Assembly (NCBI RefSeq): GCF_030814015.1
Contig: NZ_JAUSUL010000007.1
Coordinates: 1-64,000 of the forward strand
Direction of reading: 5' to 3'
DNA length: 64,000 bases
DNA from: Amorphus orientalis
GTDB lineage: Bacteria; Pseudomonadota; Alphaproteobacteria; Rhizobiales; Amorphaceae
Shown: in pieces, positions 62,163 through 64,000 of the stretch
How the letters are laid out: each line of letters opens with the position of its first letter
How positions within the stretch are numbered: the first letter of the stretch is position 1
Translations under genes and position numbers: made by a program
The notes under the pieces: model-generated
The model's input: the letters and a program-made list of their open reading frames with translations, nothing else
What the model was told of the DNA's origin: nothing
Database searches by the model: none

Positions 62163-64000
62163 ATGGCCAACAAAATGCTCGTCGACGCAGCCCACCCGGA
62201 AGAAACCCGCGTCGTCGTCGTCCGCGGTAACCGCGTCGAAGATTTCGATTTCGAAGCCGCCGCCCGCAAGCCGCTCCGCGGCAACATCTATCTCGCGAAG
62301 GTGACCAGGGTCGAACCGTCCCTGCAGGCCGCCTTCGTCGACTACGGCGGCAACCGGCACGGCTTCCTCGCCTTCAACGAGATCCATCCGGACTACTACC
62401 AGATCCCCCACGCCGACCGGCAGGCCCTGCTGGACGCCGAAGCCGAGGATGCGGCCGAACGCAGCCGCTCGGAGGACAGCCCGAAGAAGAGCTCCCGCAA
62501 CGGCGACAGCGATGCCGCCAACGATTCGGACGCGTCGTCGGAAGCCGGCGAGAACGGGGACAACGGGGACGACGACAGCGTGGAGTCGGTCGGCGCCGAC
62601 GACGCGCTGGACGAGGTGCTGGAGCGGCGCAGCCGGCCGGCCCGCAAGACCTACAAGATCCAGGAAGTCATCAAGCGGCGCCAGATCCTTCTGGTCCAGG
62701 TCGTCAAGGAGGAGCGCGGCACCAAGGGCGCGGCGCTGACCACCTACCTGTCGCTCGCCGGCCGCTACTCGGTTCTGATGCCGAACACCGCCCGCGGCGG
62801 CGGCATCTCCCGCAAGATCACCACCCCCCAGGACCGCAAGCGCCTGAAGGAGATCGTCAGCGATCTCGACGTGCCGGAAGGCATGGGCGTGATCCTGCGC
62901 ACCGCCGGCGCCAGCCGCACCAAGGCGGAGATCCGGCGCGACTTCGAGTACCTGATCCGGATGTGGGAGACCGTCCGGGACCTGACGCTGAAATCGGTGG
63001 CGCCCACCCTCGTCTACGAGGAAGGCAGCCTGATCAAGCGTTCGATCCGGGACCTCTACAACAAGGACATCGACGAGATCCTCGTCCACGGCGAGCCGGC
63101 CTACAAGGAGGCCAAGGACTTCATGCGCATGCTCATGCCGAGCCATGCGAAGAACGTGAAGCCCTACCGCGAGATCACGCCGATCTTCACGCGCTTCGGC
63201 GTCGAAGCCCAGCTCGATGCGATGTTCTCGCCCCAGGTCACCCTGCCGTCGGGCGGCTACATCGTGCTCAACCCGACCGAGGCGCTGGTGTCGATCGACG
63301 TCAACTCCGGCCGGGCGACGCGCGAGCACAACATCGAGGCGACCGCGCTTCAGACGAACATGGAAGCCGCCGAGGAAATCGCGCGCCAGCTCCGGCTGCG
63401 CGACCTGGCGGGCCTGATCGTCATCGACTTCATCGACATGGAGGAGAAGCGCAACAACCGGTCGGTCGAGCGCAAGGTCAAGGACTGCCTCAAGGTGGAC
63501 CGCGCCCGCATCCAGGTGGGCCGCATTTCCCACTTCGGCCTTCTGGAAATGTCGCGCCAGCGGATCCGTCAGGGCGTGGTGGAAAGCTCCACGACGCTCT
63601 GCCCCCACTGTCACGGCACCGGCTCGGTCCGCTCCACCGATTCCGTGGCGCTCTATGTCCTGCGCGCCCTTGAAGACCACCTCCTCAAGTCGGCGAACCA
63701 TCACCTGACGGTGCGCACGCCGACCGAGGTCGCGCTCTACATCCTGAACCAGAAGCGGCAGCATCTCGCCGAGCTGGAGCAGCGCTTCGGCCTGACGGTC
63801 GCGATCATGGCCGACACCGAACTCGGCACCAAGCATCTGGAAATCGATACCCGCGAACCGGTGATCCGGGCCGAGGGCGAAGAACCGCCGCAGGCCGTGA
63901 TCGAGCCCGACACGACCACCCCGGACGAACCGGAAGCGGCATCGGCCTCGCAGGAGTCCTCCGACAACGGCGACGGCAACCAGCGCCGGCGCAAGCGCCG
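62163..64000 (+). CDS. rne: ribonuclease E (5' part, continues past the window)
   Basis: The first 612 codons are present, ATG62163 (MANKMLVDAAHPEETRVVVV), without a stop. The endoribonuclease initiates mRNA decay and processes rRNA and tRNA. The catalytic half is here: an S1-type domain (about 36-200) split by a Ser/Asp/Glu/Asn-rich acidic insert (about 95-160; SRSEDSPKKSSRNGDSDAAN), then the 5' sensor and DNase-I-like region with VSIDVNSGRATREHNIEATA, LAGLIVIDFIDMEEKRNNR, and the zinc-link CPHCHGTGSV. The C-terminal degradosome-binding half begins at the right edge with a Pro/Glu/Asp and Arg-rich stretch. Confidence 0.96.
   Translation, partial: MANKMLVDAAHPEETRVVVVRGNRVEDFDFEAAARKPLRGNIYLAKVTRVEPSLQAAFVDYGGNRHGFLAFNEIHPDYYQIPHADRQALLDAEAEDAAERSRSEDSPKKSSRNGDSDAANDSDASSEAGENGDNGDDDSVESVGADDALDEVLERRSRPARKTYKIQEVIKRRQILLVQVVKEERGTKGAALTTYLSLAGRYSVLMPNTARGGGISRKITTPQDRKRLKEIVSDLDVPEGMGVILRTAGASRTKAEIRRDFEYLIRMWETVRDLTLKSVAPTLVYEEGSLIKRSIRDLYNKDIDEILVHGEPAYKEAKDFMRMLMPSHAKNVKPYREITPIFTRFGVEAQLDAMFSPQVTLPSGGYIVLNPTEALVSIDVNSGRATREHNIEATALQTNMEAAEEIARQLRLRDLAGLIVIDFIDMEEKRNNRSVERKVKDCLKVDRARIQVGRISHFGLLEMSRQRIRQGVVESSTTLCPHCHGTGSVRSTDSVALYVLRALEDHLLKSANHHLTVRTPTEVALYILNQKRQHLAELEQRFGLTVAIMADTELGTKHLEIDTREPVIRAEGEEPPQAVIEPDTTTPDEPEAASASQESSDNGDGNQRRRKR

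Overview
The window is a high-GC (roughly two-thirds G+C by eye) bacterial chromosome segment with densely packed operons. Its gene content points to an alphaproteobacterium, most probably Rhodospirillales-like. Evidence includes a cheA-W-Y-B-R cluster with a hybrid CheA (the order of the Azospirillum Che1 operon), a pcaCHG operon divergent from a pcaQ-type LysR gene, a sufB-C-D-S operon preceded by a second cysteine desulfurase, heterotetrameric sarcosine oxidase soxBDAG, and an RNase E with an acidic insert in its S1 region. No species call can be made from the sequence alone.

Layout. 0-5.9 kb: the tail of a chemoreceptor and a five-gene chemotaxis operon. 6-10.4 kb: guaA, an RsmB-type rRNA methyltransferase and guaB on the minus strand. 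10.7-15 kb: an MFS exporter, a lower-GC two-gene islet (a small protein plus a putative ADP-ribosyltransferase-fold toxin), then rlmE and ppx. 15.3-18.7 kb: tRNA-Val(CAC), a soluble PAS-PAS chemoreceptor, a beta-carbonic anhydrase and a small membrane protein. 18.8-27 kb: an aromatic-acid region (acyl-CoA ligase, acyl-CoA dehydrogenase, PcaD-like hydrolase, PobA, PcaG/H/C, divergent PcaQ). 27-34.5 kb: a GGDEF protein, the sarcosine oxidase operon and a LysR regulator. 34.5-39.6 kb: a small novel ORF, a CRP-type site, a DEAD-box helicase, a degenerate GGDEF protein, TfoX-N, TenA and an AAC(3)-I-like acetyltransferase. 39.6-47 kb: the Fe-S assembly operon. 47.2-56.2 kb: an alpha/beta hydrolase, then two oppositely oriented copies of a composite palindromic repeat that bracket anmK, tyrS, an AsmA-like protein, bcp and a ferritin-like gene. 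56.2-64 kb: prfB with an intact programmed +1 frameshift, penicillin-binding protein 1A, an N-acetylmuramoyl-L-alanine amidase, a long leader and the 5' part of rne.

How the genes work together. PobA hydroxylates 4-hydroxybenzoate to protocatechuate. PcaHG cleaves the ring, PcaC decarboxylates the lactone, and the PcaD-like hydrolase would open the enol-lactone. The CoA ligase and dehydrogenase may feed side-chain-shortened aromatic acids into this route. SoxBDAG demethylates sarcosine. The suf genes build Fe-S clusters, with two cysteine desulfurases available. Most of the window is housekeeping. The less ordinary items are the ART-like two-gene islet, the inverted composite repeats, the prfB recoding site, the degenerate GGDEF protein, a 101-nt gene overlap in the suf operon, and a small ORF with a strong ribosome binding site next to a CRP-like operator.
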